Source of the DNA: Streptomyces sp. NBC_01750
Lineage (GTDB): Bacteria > Actinomycetota > Actinomycetes > Streptomycetales > Streptomycetaceae
DNA length: 64,000 nt
Reading direction: 5' to 3'
Assembly (NCBI RefSeq): GCF_035918095.1
Contig: NZ_CP109137.1
Coordinates: 7,938,001-8,002,000 of the forward strand
The notes beneath the pieces are model-generated. The model saw nothing but the letters and a program-made list of their open reading frames with translations, ran no database searches and was not told the origin of the DNA. This document shows positions 53,990 to 62,149 of this stretch, piece after piece. The position numbers were made by a program, and so were the translations under genes. Each line of letters starts with the position of its first letter. Position 1 is the first letter of the stretch.

Positions 53990-54037
53990 AAAGGACTCAT
54001 GATCCGTCGGTCGTGGGTTCGAGTCCCACCCGCCCCA
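53990..54037 (+). repeat. tRNA 3'-half, att scar copy 3
   Basis: Same 48 bp as copies 1 and 2 but with two changes (CATGATCC for CATAATCC; GGTCG for GGCCG). The first change lies in the anticodon loop next to CAT. CCA is not encoded here. Confidence 0.8.
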
Positions 54038-54231
54038 CTGCGCGCTACGCGTGGAGAAACGATCTGACCAGCGTTTTCGCTGGTCGGACGGATCTTGCTC
54101 GTGATCGTGACGGCCCGCCGTCCCTGAACGCGCTCTCCGGGATCTTCAGCGTCTGAGACGGGAGCGTCGCCCCAGAGCCCGGGACACGCGTCCGATCGCA
54201 CGTCCGCCGGGCGTAGCCGCAGGGGGCGGCT

Positions 54232-54900
54232 TCAATCGCCCTCGATTCCCGGCATACCGCCCTCGGACTCGTCGCTCTCGTACACGCGAGCCGAGCGGTC
54301 GGCATGTGCGAGCCGCCGCAGAGACGCGAACAGCGTGTCCCCGAGCACCGTGCCCACGACCACGCTCTCCACCAGGTCGTCAAGACCGGCCCGGCCCGCG
54401 ACATAGGCGAGGTCCTCCCGCGCGACCTGCTCCGCGGCGTCCGCGTAAACCTCCAGCACCTGGGAGAAGGCCCCGTGGCCGACCCTCTCCAGCGCGGCGA
54501 TCGTTGCCGCCAGGGCCTCCGCAGCGGGGAAGTCCCCGTCGACCAGCCAGCCGCGTCGGGCGATCAGCTCGCGCACCTCGTGCCGTGCCGCGTCCAGTTC
54601 GGCGTCCGCTTCCTCGTCCGCGTACTTCGGGGCGATCAGGTCCGTCGCCACCCCGAGGACGTTGTGCACGGACTTGCCGGGGTCGTCCACCGCCGCCAGA
54701 ACTTCCGCGATCGCGGCCACCTTCAGTCCGCCCACCTCCAGCAGCGCGCGGATCAGCCGCAGTCTGCGCTCGTGCGCATCGTCGTAGGTCGCCTGGTTCG
54801 GGCTCGTCAGCCGGCCGGGCGGGAGCAGCCCTTCCCGAACGTAGTACTTGATCGTCGGCACCGGTACCCCGGTCCTGCGGCTCATTTCGCCAATGCGCAC
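54232..54900 (-). CDS. MerR family transcriptional regulator
   Basis: 222 aa from GTG 54900: VRIGEMSRRTGVPVPTIKYY is the usual MerR opening; an upstream in-frame ATG at 54948 would add 16 basic residues but lies too close to the operator. Wing LTSPNQATYDDAHERRLRL; dimerisation helix follows. The C-terminal effector domain (about residues 85-220) contains AALERVGHGAFSQVLEVYAD and LDDLVESVVVGTVLGDTLFA. Operators lie directly upstream. The divergent gene it might control seems to have been replaced. Confidence 0.8.
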   Translation of the reverse strand: MRIGEMSRRTGVPVPTIKYYVREGLLPPGRLTSPNQATYDDAHERRLRLIRALLEVGGLKVAAIAEVLAAVDDPGKSVHNVLGVATDLIAPKYADEEADAELDAARHEVRELIARRGWLVDGDFPAAEALAATIAALERVGHGAFSQVLEVYADAAEQVAREDLAYVAGRAGLDDLVESVVVGTVLGDTLFASLRRLAHADRSARVYESDESEGGMPGIEGD

Positions 54901-54949
54901 TGCCCGTTCACCCTTCCGCCTCTTGCCAAGGTCGGTCCCATCCATCATA

Positions 54950-54987
54950 GATAGTTCAACTATTGGATAGTGGATAGTTCCACTATC
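54950..54987. promoter_or_regulatory. MerR operator pair
   Basis: GATAGTTCAACTATT (54950-54964) and GATAGTGGA-TAGT-TCCACTATC (54966-54987, perfect 9-bp arms). The AT-rich repeats lie directly before the MerR gene. Confidence 0.7.
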
Positions 54988-54999
54988 ATCTAGGGCCCG

Positions 55000-55274
55000 A
55001 TGCGACGGGAGGACTGGCGGCGGCGCATCTCACGCCAGGCCCGCTTCTCGCCGTCGGGCGCATCGGCCCTGGCCCTCTGCCGGCGGGGCGCTGGGCTCAC
55101 CGCCCCACCGTCACCCGCTGTGGGAAGCGGACTTCCCCGCAGTACGGCGACCGGCGCGAGGCGACCGGCCGCTTCGCCGACGAGCACCTATGTGGCGCCT
55201 GCTACCGGACCCTCACGCCGGAGGACCAGGAGCGCGCCGTCGAGCGCGAGCAGCCGGAGCTCACCAGCGAATAG
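55000..55274 (+). CDS. Small Cys-containing protein (tentative)
   Basis: A frame ending with TAG at 55272-55274 reads RPTVTRCGKRTSPQYGDRRE and ADEHLCGACYRTLTPEDQER. The CG-x-n-CGAC pattern looks like a small zinc finger found in plasmid or integrative-element genes. The start is unclear (upstream is Arg/Pro-rich), so only the C-terminal half is supported. Confidence 0.35.
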
Positions 55275-55282
55275 CCCCGAAA

Positions 55283-55317
55283 GGCGGGGCCCCACCACAT
55301 CGATAGGAGGCCCCGCC
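55283..55317 (+). promoter_or_regulatory. Hairpin abutting the next start codon
   Basis: GGCGGGGCC (55283-55291) pairs with GGCCCCGCC (55309-55317), ending at the ATG of 55318; the ribosome binding site AGGAGG overlaps the right arm. May limit translation. Confidence 0.5.
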
Positions 55318-55581
55318 ATGGCCAACCTTGCTCTCCTCTACCCGATCGGCGCCGCTGTCGGCGCTACGTACGCGGCCGCCGCATGGACCTGGCGCCGCTT
55401 CAATGCCGCGGCCCTGGACGGCGTGTACCCCGGCTCGCCGGAGCACCAGGCCGCGCTCGCCAGCGTGGACCACCGCACCGCACCCCAGTTCACGTACTGG
55501 CCGGACCTGCCGACCGCGGTGCAGGCCGCGCACAACCAGGCGGCCATCGACCACGCCGACACCGACCGGGGCAGCCCATGA
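55318..55581 (+). CDS. Small hypothetical protein of plasmid-like type
   Basis: 87 aa: MANLALLYPIGAAVGATYAA, AAWTWRRFNAAALDGVYPGS, EHQAALASVDHRTAPQFTYW. One N-terminal hydrophobic helix. AGGAGG precedes the start by 7 bases. The stop overlaps the next ATG (ATGA). Such small genes occur in pSAM2-type integrative elements, but I cannot name it. Confidence 0.6.
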   Translation: MANLALLYPIGAAVGATYAAAAWTWRRFNAAALDGVYPGSPEHQAALASVDHRTAPQFTYWPDLPTAVQAAHNQAAIDHADTDRGSP

Positions 55582-55727
55582 CCGAACCCCGACCATCCGG
55601 AGAGGAAGTGAGCACCATGACCATCCCCACCCTGATCGCGGCCGCTGTGGTGCTCACCGCCACGGCGGCCGCTGCAAGCCTCTCGGAACCTACTGGCGGG
55701 TTACTTGCTACCTGGTGTCCGAGCTAG
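55578..55727 (+). CDS. Short hypothetical, possibly truncated
   Basis: 49 aa starting MTEPRPSGEEVSTMTIPTLI and ending in one hydrophobic segment IAAAVVLTATAAAAS. The abrupt C-terminus (LSEPTGGLLATWCPS) suggests truncation near 55680. ATGA-coupled to the upstream gene. Confidence 0.45.
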   Translation: MTEPRPSGEEVSTMTIPTLIAAAVVLTATAAAASLSEPTGGLLATWCPS

Positions 55728-56041
55728 GAGTACAGGGCCGTTTCCAGACGCCCGCGCCCGCGGTTTGCGGCTCCTGACACATCCGTTGCCAGCACCCCTA
55801 CATAGCCAGCACAGCCGCCGACGCACCGAGTAGAACCGGGGTGGCGGTCCGCGCAGTGTCAGCGCCCAGGAATTCAACTCAGTTCTCTTCTGCAGAGGAT
55901 CGCGCTCTTGCCGGGGCTGACCCAGATACGCCAGAAACCCGCCACGGGATGATCTTGGTGCCTTGAGCGCCCCGCCACGTCACCCGCTCGGCTCAGCGTC
56001 GTTGGTGGTGATGTTGCGTTCCGTCTGGGGCGGGGTGGGTT
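55728..56041. other. Gene-poor region
   Basis: No gene supported; bases 56020-56041 hold the putative leader of the Tn3 fragment. Confidence 0.4.
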
Positions 56042-56340
56042 GTGACCTCGATCGAGAGGACCGCGTATCCGCGGTTCAAGCGGCTGATCACCGCGCATGA
56101 GCTGCATCTGTTCTTCGCCCCGAGGTGTGACGAGGTCGAGTGGGCTGCCGCCAGTGCCGACTGCGATGAGCATCGGCTGGCCCAGCTGCTGGCGCTGAAG
56201 TCGTACCAGCGCATGGGGTGTTTCCCGAAGCTGGACGAGATCCCCGACACGGTCGTCGACTTCGGGCGCCGCGCGGTGGACCTGCCGGAGGGCACGGTGC
56301 CGAGAGCGGCGAACCGTACGGCGGAGCGGCAGCGGCCCGC
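56042..56340 (+). pseudogene. Tn3-family transposase N-terminal fragment
   Basis: MTSIERTAYPRFKRLITAHE, LHLFFAPRCDEVEWAAASAD and LLALKSYQRMGCFPKLDEIP match the DUF4158 N-terminal domain of Tn3-type transposases. The homology ends near AERQRP (about 56330); the catalytic domain of some 900 residues is missing. Confidence 0.8.
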
Positions 56341-56579
56341 CGTACGCCCAACCCGTGGACAAGGCCTCGGGCTGGCACCTCGACAAGACCAAGACCATGC
56401 CCCGCCAGCCGAAGAGGACCGCGGCCACGAAGCTTTGAAAGCTGCCAATGGGTTACTGGCCGACAAGCCGAAACGGCCCGCCGGATGAACCGACGGTCCC
56501 TCACGAAAGCGCGACGGCCTCGAGGGCGGGCTCGGGCGCCCTTCGCCATGGTTGCGACCAGCACAAACATCGGACTCAT

Positions 56580-57149
56580 TCATCTGGTAGAGGCCGAGGC
56601 ACGCTGTTCCAGCCTCTTCAGGGCCATCTCACCCCAATGGAGGTTGTCCCTTTCGAGGGCCATGCCGCGCAGCAGTGTGAGGTAGGGGCCGATGGGCTCG
56701 CCGCCGGCGAAGTATTCGTCCTCCGTGCGCCCGTCCAGCAGGCGCTGCTGCAGACGCGCGTAGCGGGCCAATTTGGCTGTGGCCCACACCATGTGCTCGG
56801 CGATGGCGGATCGCACGGCCTCGATGTCGCCGGCGTCGACGCTCTGGACCTTGACCATCAGCTCGTCCCTGATGGCCGTCGGCTTGCCCGGGGGTTCGGC
56901 GGTGTAGGCGCGCACCGCCTCGAATCCGGCCTCGGTGAGGGAGAACAGCCGCTTGTTGGGGCGGCGCTCCTGCTCCACGACGCGGGCCGTGATGAGCCCA
57001 TCCCCCTCCATGCGCTCCAGCTCCCGATAGAGCTGCTGGGGGGTGGCCATCCAGAAGTTGGCGACCGAGGCATCGAAACCCTTCGCAAGGTCGTACCCGG
57101 ACGCCTCGCCCTGCAAGAGCGCGGCCATCACCGCATTGCGTAGAGCCAT
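56580..57149 (-). CDS. PadR family regulator
   Basis: 189 aa. N-terminal winged helix MALRNAVMAALLQGEASGYD, SVANFWMATPQQLYRELERM and RPNKRLFSLTEAG; C-terminal Vir-C-type helical domain. PadR regulators sense phenolics or drugs. Divergent from the SnoaL/redox operon with an inverted repeat between, so it probably controls it. Confidence 0.85.
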   Translation of the reverse strand: MALRNAVMAALLQGEASGYDLAKGFDASVANFWMATPQQLYRELERMEGDGLITARVVEQERRPNKRLFSLTEAGFEAVRAYTAEPPGKPTAIRDELMVKVQSVDAGDIEAVRSAIAEHMVWATAKLARYARLQQRLLDGRTEDEYFAGGEPIGPYLTLLRGMALERDNLHWGEMALKRLEQRASASTR

Positions 57150-57174
57150 GCCCCCAACCTAGCATCAGGTTGAT

Positions 57175-57192
57175 TAGTCAAAAAAGTGACTA
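57175..57192. promoter_or_regulatory. Candidate PadR operator
   Basis: TAGTCA-AAAAAG-TGACTA; a third TGACTA half-site lies at 57249-57254. Placed between the PadR and SnoaL starts. Confidence 0.55.
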
Positions 57193-57267
57193 GGGTATGG
57201 ACGCCTCTCGCCCTCGGCCCTAGTCTGCGATGCACCTATTCAACTCGTTGACTATAGAGGTGATCTT

Positions 57268-57663
57268 GTGCATCCCTTCCGCAAAGCCGTCGAAGCAGGC
57301 GACAAGGAAGCCGTCGCCGCCCTGCTGGCCGAGAACGTCGTCTTCACCAGCCCCGTCGCCTTCAAGCCATACCCGGGCAAGGCGATCACCGCCGCGATCC
57401 TGAACGCGGTATCGCAGGTCTTCGAGGACTTCACCTACATCCGGGAGATCGCCAACCCGGACGGCCGCGACCACGCCTTCGTCTTCACCGCCACCGTGAA
57501 CGGCAGGCAGCTCACGGGCTGCGACTTCCTCCACTTCGACGAGGAAGGCAAGATCGACGACTTCATGGTGATGGTCCGCCCGCTCTCGGCCGCGAACGCG
57601 CTGGCCGAGGCGATGGGCGCGAAGTTCGACGAGATCGCGCGAGAGGCGGGCAGCCATGAGTGA
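57268..57663 (+). CDS. SnoaL-like/NTF2-fold protein
   Basis: 131 aa from GTG 57268 (AGAGGTG upstream). HPFRKAVEAGDKEAVAALLA, ENVVFTSPVAFKPYPGKAIT, and DEEGKIDDFMVMVRPLSAAN fit the NTF2-like fold of polyketide cyclases and ketosteroid isomerases. It overlaps the next gene by 8 bases. Substrate unknown. Confidence 0.8.
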   Translation: MHPFRKAVEAGDKEAVAALLAENVVFTSPVAFKPYPGKAITAAILNAVSQVFEDFTYIREIANPDGRDHAFVFTATVNGRQLTGCDFLHFDEEGKIDDFMVMVRPLSAANALAEAMGAKFDEIAREAGSHE

Positions 57664-59137
57664 CTTCGACGCCGTGGTCATCGGCGCGGGCAACGCCGGC
57701 CTGACGGCCGCCACCACCCTCCAGCGAGCGGGACTGCACACGCTGCTGGTGGAGCGCCACAACATCCCCGGCGGCTGCGCGACGTCCTTCCGGCGGGGCC
57801 GCTACGAGTTCGAGGTGGCCCTGCATCAGCTCTCCGGTGTGGGGTCGGAGGGCCAGGAGTTCTCCCTGCGGGGTCTGTTCGAGAAGCTGGGCGTCCTCGA
57901 CTGCCTCGACTTCGTCCAGGAGTACGACCTCTACCGGGCCGTGGTGCCCGGCGAGTACGACGTGACGCTGCCCGCGGAATGGGCGGCCGCCGTAGACGTC
58001 CTGAGCGATGCTTTCCCCGGCAACCGTGAGCGGGTCGAGCGGTTCTTCCAGCTGGTGAAGGACACCACGATCTGGCAGATGGCCTCCATGCGCGGGATGC
58101 CGGTCGAAAAGATCGACCCCACCTACTTCCGCCAGGGGCTGCGGCCGCTCACCGAGGTGCTGGACGACCACTTCGACGACCCCCGGATCAAGGCCGTCCT
58201 GGCCACCTACTGGGGCTATGTCGGCCAGCCTCCCTCCCGGCTCGCCTTCCAGGACCTGGCGCTGCTGCTGTTCGCGTACTTCGAGTTCAAGCCCTGGCAC
58301 ATCAGGGGCGGTTCGCAGGCCATGTCCAGTGCGTTCCTCGACTCGTTCCTCGCGGCGGGCGGCGATGTCCGCTTCAACACGGCGGTCGAGGCGATCCTGA
58401 CCGAGCGGGGACGCGCCGTCGGAGTGTGCCTCGACGACGGTCAGGAGGTCTCGGCGCGGGACGTCGTCTCCAACGCCTCCTTGCCGGTGACGTACGCGAT
58501 GCTCGGCGACGCCGTGCCCTCGGCCGTACGGGACGATCTCGCCAGCCGGCGGATCGGTGTGTCGGGCTTCGTCCTGCACATGGGTCTTGATGCCACGCCC
58601 GCCGAGCTCGGCTTCACCACCAGCACCACCTTCGTCAACGCCGATCTGGACGACGACCGCCTGTATGCCTCCTGGCACACCCTGGAGCCGGCCCGCGGGA
58701 TCTGCGTCTCCTCCTACGACGTCGCCCCGATCGGCTTTGCCCCTTCGGGCGCCACGCACGTCAGCCTCATGACGCTCCAGTACGCGGACGCCTGGGACAA
58801 GGTCTCACCCGGCGACTACGCGCGCACCAAGTTCGCGTACGCCGAGACGCTCCTTGACCGCGTCGAGGTGATCACGCCCGGCATCCGCGACGCGATCGAG
58901 GAGGTCGACGTCGCCACCCCGATGACCATGTCCCGCTACCTCGGGCATCCGGGCGGCGCGATCTACGGCTACGACCAGGACCGCACCGAGAACTGGATCT
59001 TCCGCAACAGCGAACGCGAGACCCACGTCGCCGGCCTGCACCTGGCCGGTTCCTGGGCCGGAATGGGCGGCTTCCAGACGACGCTGGAATCCGGTCACCG
59101 GGTCGCCCGCCGCCTGCTGCGCCAACAGGCCGCCTGA
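57656..59137 (+). CDS. FAD-dependent oxidoreductase (phytoene desaturase/CrtI-like)
   Basis: 493 aa. FAD-binding [19 protein letters not shown] at residues 7-25, then [20 protein letters not shown] as in CrtI/carotene isomerase enzymes, [17 protein letters not shown] near 275, and the C-terminal FAD motif [20 protein letters not shown]. Family members desaturate, isomerise or saturate polyenes. Translationally coupled to the SnoaL-like gene; the neighbouring reductase may supply electrons. Confidence 0.85.
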   Translation: MSDFDAVVIGAGNAGLTAATTLQRAGLHTLLVERHNIPGGCATSFRRGRYEFEVALHQLSGVGSEGQEFSLRGLFEKLGVLDCLDFVQEYDLYRAVVPGEYDVTLPAEWAAAVDVLSDAFPGNRERVERFFQLVKDTTIWQMASMRGMPVEKIDPTYFRQGLRPLTEVLDDHFDDPRIKAVLATYWGYVGQPPSRLAFQDLALLLFAYFEFKPWHIRGGSQAMSSAFLDSFLAAGGDVRFNTAVEAILTERGRAVGVCLDDGQEVSARDVVSNASLPVTYAMLGDAVPSAVRDDLASRRIGVSGFVLHMGLDATPAELGFTTSTTFVNADLDDDRLYASWHTLEPARGICVSSYDVAPIGFAPSGATHVSLMTLQYADAWDKVSPGDYARTKFAYAETLLDRVEVITPGIRDAIEEVDVATPMTMSRYLGHPGGAIYGYDQDRTENWIFRNSERETHVAGLHLAGSWAGMGGFQTTLESGHRVARRLLRQQAA

Positions 59138-59162
59138 CCGCACGATCCGACAGGGAGCCCCC

Positions 59163-60299
59163 GTGACCCACTGCCTTGCCCCTCTCTTCGAGGGCTACAC
59201 CGACATCCAGGCCGACATAGACGGCCGCCCCGCCCACACCGCCGACCACGCCGCCGAGACCCGACGCACTGTCGCGTCGTACCGTCCCCGACGACTCGCC
59301 CTGACCGTCTCCGAGGTCATCACCGAGACCGTCAGCTCCGCCACCTTCCGGCTGCTCCAGCCCGACGGCGCGGACCTGCCGCCGTTCCTCGCCGGGCAGT
59401 ACGTGGGCGTGTTCGCCGACGGCACCAACCGCCCGTACGCCCTGTCCTCCAGCCCGGCGAGCCTCGGCCACTGGGACCTGACCGTGCGCCGGGTGCCCGG
59501 CGGGCGGATCAGCAACCACCTCATCGACACCCTCACCGTGGGCGACACCCTCACCACGACCGGGCCGATGGGAACCTTCCACCACAACCCCCTCTTCCAC
59601 GGCGACGACCTGGTGTTCCTCGCCGGCGGCTCCGGTGTCGTACCGGCCATGAGCATGATCCGCGACATCGTCGACAACCGACTGGACCGCCGCTTCCACC
59701 TGATCTACGGCTCCCGCACGCCCGACGACGTGATCTTCCACGAGGAACTCGACGTACTCGCCGCCGACCACCCGAACATCCGCGTCGACCACGTCATGGC
59801 CGAGCCCGGAAACGGCTGGGCCGGACCCACCGGCCTGCTGACTTCCGCCCTGATCAAGACCCTCGCAGGGCCGCTCGACGGCCGCATGGTCTATGTCTGC
59901 GGCCCCCAAGCCCTGTACCCGTACGCGCTGCAGCAGCTGGAAGAGCTCGGCCACCCCCGCCGCCGGATCCGATTCGAGGCCAACGGCGCCCCCGCCGACC
60001 CCACCCGCCAGTCCCACTGGCCGGCCGACACGGATCCCGACGCCGAGGTCACCGTCACCGCCGGCGGTACGTCGTTCCGCACCCGTCGCGGACGGCCCCT
60101 GCTGGACGCGCTGGAGGACGAGGGCATCCGGCCGGAAGCCGCCTGCCGCTCCGGCGAGTGCGGCCTGTGCCGCGTCCGCGTCCTCAAGGGCACGGTCCAC
60201 ACCGCCGAGGAAGCCCAACTGCGCTTGTCCGACGAGCGGTTCGGCTACACCCACTCCTGCGTCGCCTACCCGGTCACCGACCTCGACCTCGACCTCTGA
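59163..60299 (+). CDS. Flavin/2Fe-2S ferredoxin reductase
   Basis: 378 aa. FAD domain RPYALSSSPASLGHW, NAD domain GGSGVVPAMSMIRDIVDN and VYVCGPQALYPYALQQLE, and a C-terminal plant-type 2Fe-2S domain: ACRSGECGLCRVRVLKG plus YTHSCVAYP supply the four Cys. It feeds electrons from NAD(P)H to an oxygenase or desaturase. GTG 59163 follows CAGGGAGC. Very likely acts with the FAD oxidoreductase upstream. Confidence 0.9.
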   Translation: MTHCLAPLFEGYTDIQADIDGRPAHTADHAAETRRTVASYRPRRLALTVSEVITETVSSATFRLLQPDGADLPPFLAGQYVGVFADGTNRPYALSSSPASLGHWDLTVRRVPGGRISNHLIDTLTVGDTLTTTGPMGTFHHNPLFHGDDLVFLAGGSGVVPAMSMIRDIVDNRLDRRFHLIYGSRTPDDVIFHEELDVLAADHPNIRVDHVMAEPGNGWAGPTGLLTSALIKTLAGPLDGRMVYVCGPQALYPYALQQLEELGHPRRRIRFEANGAPADPTRQSHWPADTDPDAEVTVTAGGTSFRTRRGRPLLDALEDEGIRPEAACRSGECGLCRVRVLKGTVHTAEEAQLRLSDERFGYTHSCVAYPVTDLDLDL

Positions 60300-60361
60300 T
60301 CCGGTACGGCGGTCGCGGGACGCGGCCGCCGCACCGGCCCACCGAAGGAGCCCCGACAACC

Positions 60362-60535
60362 GTGTCCACCATCGACGCACCCACCGTCGCCCAGCTGGCC
60401 GAACTGGCAGCAGACGCCTACGGCCCGCGCACCGCCCTGCGGTTCAAGCGTGCCGGCGTCTGGCGCTCCCTCAGTTACAGCCAGCTCACCAAAGCTGTCG
60501 AGGTGTTCGCGACCGGACTGCTGGAGGCCCGAGTT
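60362..60535 (+). pseudogene. AMP-binding acyl-CoA ligase, N-terminal scrap
   Basis: GTG 60362 gives VSTIDAPTVAQLAELAADAY and TALRFKRAGVWRSLSYSQLT then KAVEVFATGLLEAR, the first 57 residues of an AMP-dependent synthetase. The rest is replaced at about 60535 by unrelated sequence. A full ligase was probably the last gene of the PadR-controlled operon. Confidence 0.75.
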
Positions 60536-60693
60536 CCCAGCAGGCCGTCGCGCCGCCGTTGGCCGGTACCGCCGCGATCGGGGCGGTTGTGCATCTGCCG
60601 GGCGCCGTCATCGAGGAGGGCCGGGGCCTGTCGTCGATGACGGCATCATGGCCGACTCCGCTTACCGTCTGCTGCCGGCCTGACGGCCGGGCC

Positions 60694-61416
60694 TCACTTC
60701 AGGTGCCGGCCGAAGAACCGGCCCCCGTCCTCCACCTCGAACCACGGGGTGCCGGTGTGTCCGCCCATATTGGCGTGCAGCGTCTTCTCCTTGGTGCCGA
60801 AGGCGTCGAACAGGTCCAGGGCCCGCTGCCGAGGGTTCCCCTCGTCGTCCCACTGCAGCAGGAACAGCAGCGGAATGGTGACCTGCCGGGCCTCCTCGCG
60901 CTGGGCGCGGGGCACGTAACCCCCGGCGAAGAAACCGGCGGCCGCGATGCGCGGCTCGGCCACCGCCAGCCGAATGCCGACGGCGGTCCACCCCGAGTAC
61001 CCGACCGGGCCGCCGATCTCGGGCAGCGAAAGGAGGGCGTCCAGGGTGGCCCGCCATTCCGGGACCGCCTTTTCGACCAGCGGGCCGATGAAGGACTCGA
61101 AGATCTCATCGACCGGCTCGCCGGTCTGCATCGCCCGGCGGATGTCGGCGCGGGCCTGCTCGTCGGCGGCGGAACGGGGCCGGTCACCGCACCCGGGGGC
61201 GTCGATGGAGGCCACCGCGTAGCCGTACGCCGCGGAGTGCCGGGCCCGGGCCACCAGCCGGGATTCCCCCTTGGGCAGGCCGTTGTTGTGGGCCATCAGG
61301 ATCAGCGGGGCCGGTGCGGCGGATTCAGGCGTCCACAGGGTGCCGGGGATCTCGCCGAGGGTGAATTCGCGCTCGAGGACGCCGTCGTCGAGGCGCTGTT
61401 CGGAAGTGAATTGCAT
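60694..61416 (-). CDS. Alpha/beta hydrolase
   Basis: 240 aa: GTLWTPESAAPAPLILMAHN, SAAYGYAVASIDAPGCGDRP, GPVGYSGWTAVGIRLAVAE (nucleophile elbow GYSGWT, Ser conserved), LLFLLQWDDEGNPRQRALDL (Asp) and HANMGGHTGTPWFEV (His). Dienelactone-hydrolase-like; cytoplasmic esterase of unknown substrate. Convergent with the redox operon. Confidence 0.8.
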   Translation of the reverse strand: MQFTSEQRLDDGVLEREFTLGEIPGTLWTPESAAPAPLILMAHNNGLPKGESRLVARARHSAAYGYAVASIDAPGCGDRPRSAADEQARADIRRAMQTGEPVDEIFESFIGPLVEKAVPEWRATLDALLSLPEIGGPVGYSGWTAVGIRLAVAEPRIAAAGFFAGGYVPRAQREEARQVTIPLLFLLQWDDEGNPRQRALDLFDAFGTKEKTLHANMGGHTGTPWFEVEDGGRFFGRHLK

Positions 61417-62149
61417 GGTCGTGCCTTTCGGGAGTGCTCTGGAACGGCGCTCCCGGACGACCTATCGTCCGGCCGTGACCCCGGAGGGGAGCACCCATGT
61501 CAATACGTTCACGGGTACCACCTCCTCGTTCTCTCGCACGGCCTCCCGAAAGTTAGCAGTGGTCGCCGTGGGCCGCCAAACGGGTTTAGCAAGAGAGCCT
61601 CCAACCCGCACAATTACGCGTCAGAGGCCCTCAGCTGCCCTCTAGAAGAAGCCGAGCTTCTTCGGTGAATAGCTCACCAGGAGATTCTTCGTCTGCTGGT
61701 GGTACATGCGTTACACCTCGCCTGACCAGCAGAAACAGACGAATCTGTCTCGAACGAGGGGATGATGGCCCGGAATTGGCCCGGATCTTGGTCTGCTCGG
61801 AGGTCCCGGCTGACCGGTGCGTCGATGAGGCCTCGGCCGGGCAGGTCCAGCGAGCGCCGCTCGACCCCGGCGCTCTCAACGCGGATCGCGACGTTGTTGT
61901 GTGTTGCGCGGTGGAGTGCCCGGACGTGGAGTTCGTGTACCAGTGCGTGTCCTGTCGGTGATCGCCGTCCAGTCGTACGAGATCCCGTGGCCTCGGACCC
62001 TACGTACGGCCCGATGCCACCGGGGTGTGACGACGGCTTCTATTGCGACGGAGCCACCCGGACGCCGCCAAGGAGAAGGGCGATGAAGCGGGCCACGCTG
62101 GTCCAGCGTCGAAGTACTCGAGACCCGGGACATCCACCGGCGTTCTGTC
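61417..62149. other. Gene-poor region
   Basis: On the minus strand YHQQTKNLLVSYSPKKLGFF ends at about 61640, a short unassigned C-terminus that may be a transposon end. Otherwise no support for a gene; the last part is the 3' flank of the ATPase. Confidence 0.4.

Noticed and set aside
61631..61879. Minus-strand 82-codon frame near the hydrolase
   Set aside because: Composition and lack of ribosome binding site; the neighbouring frame with YHQQTKNLLVSYSPKK looks more like a transposon scrap.
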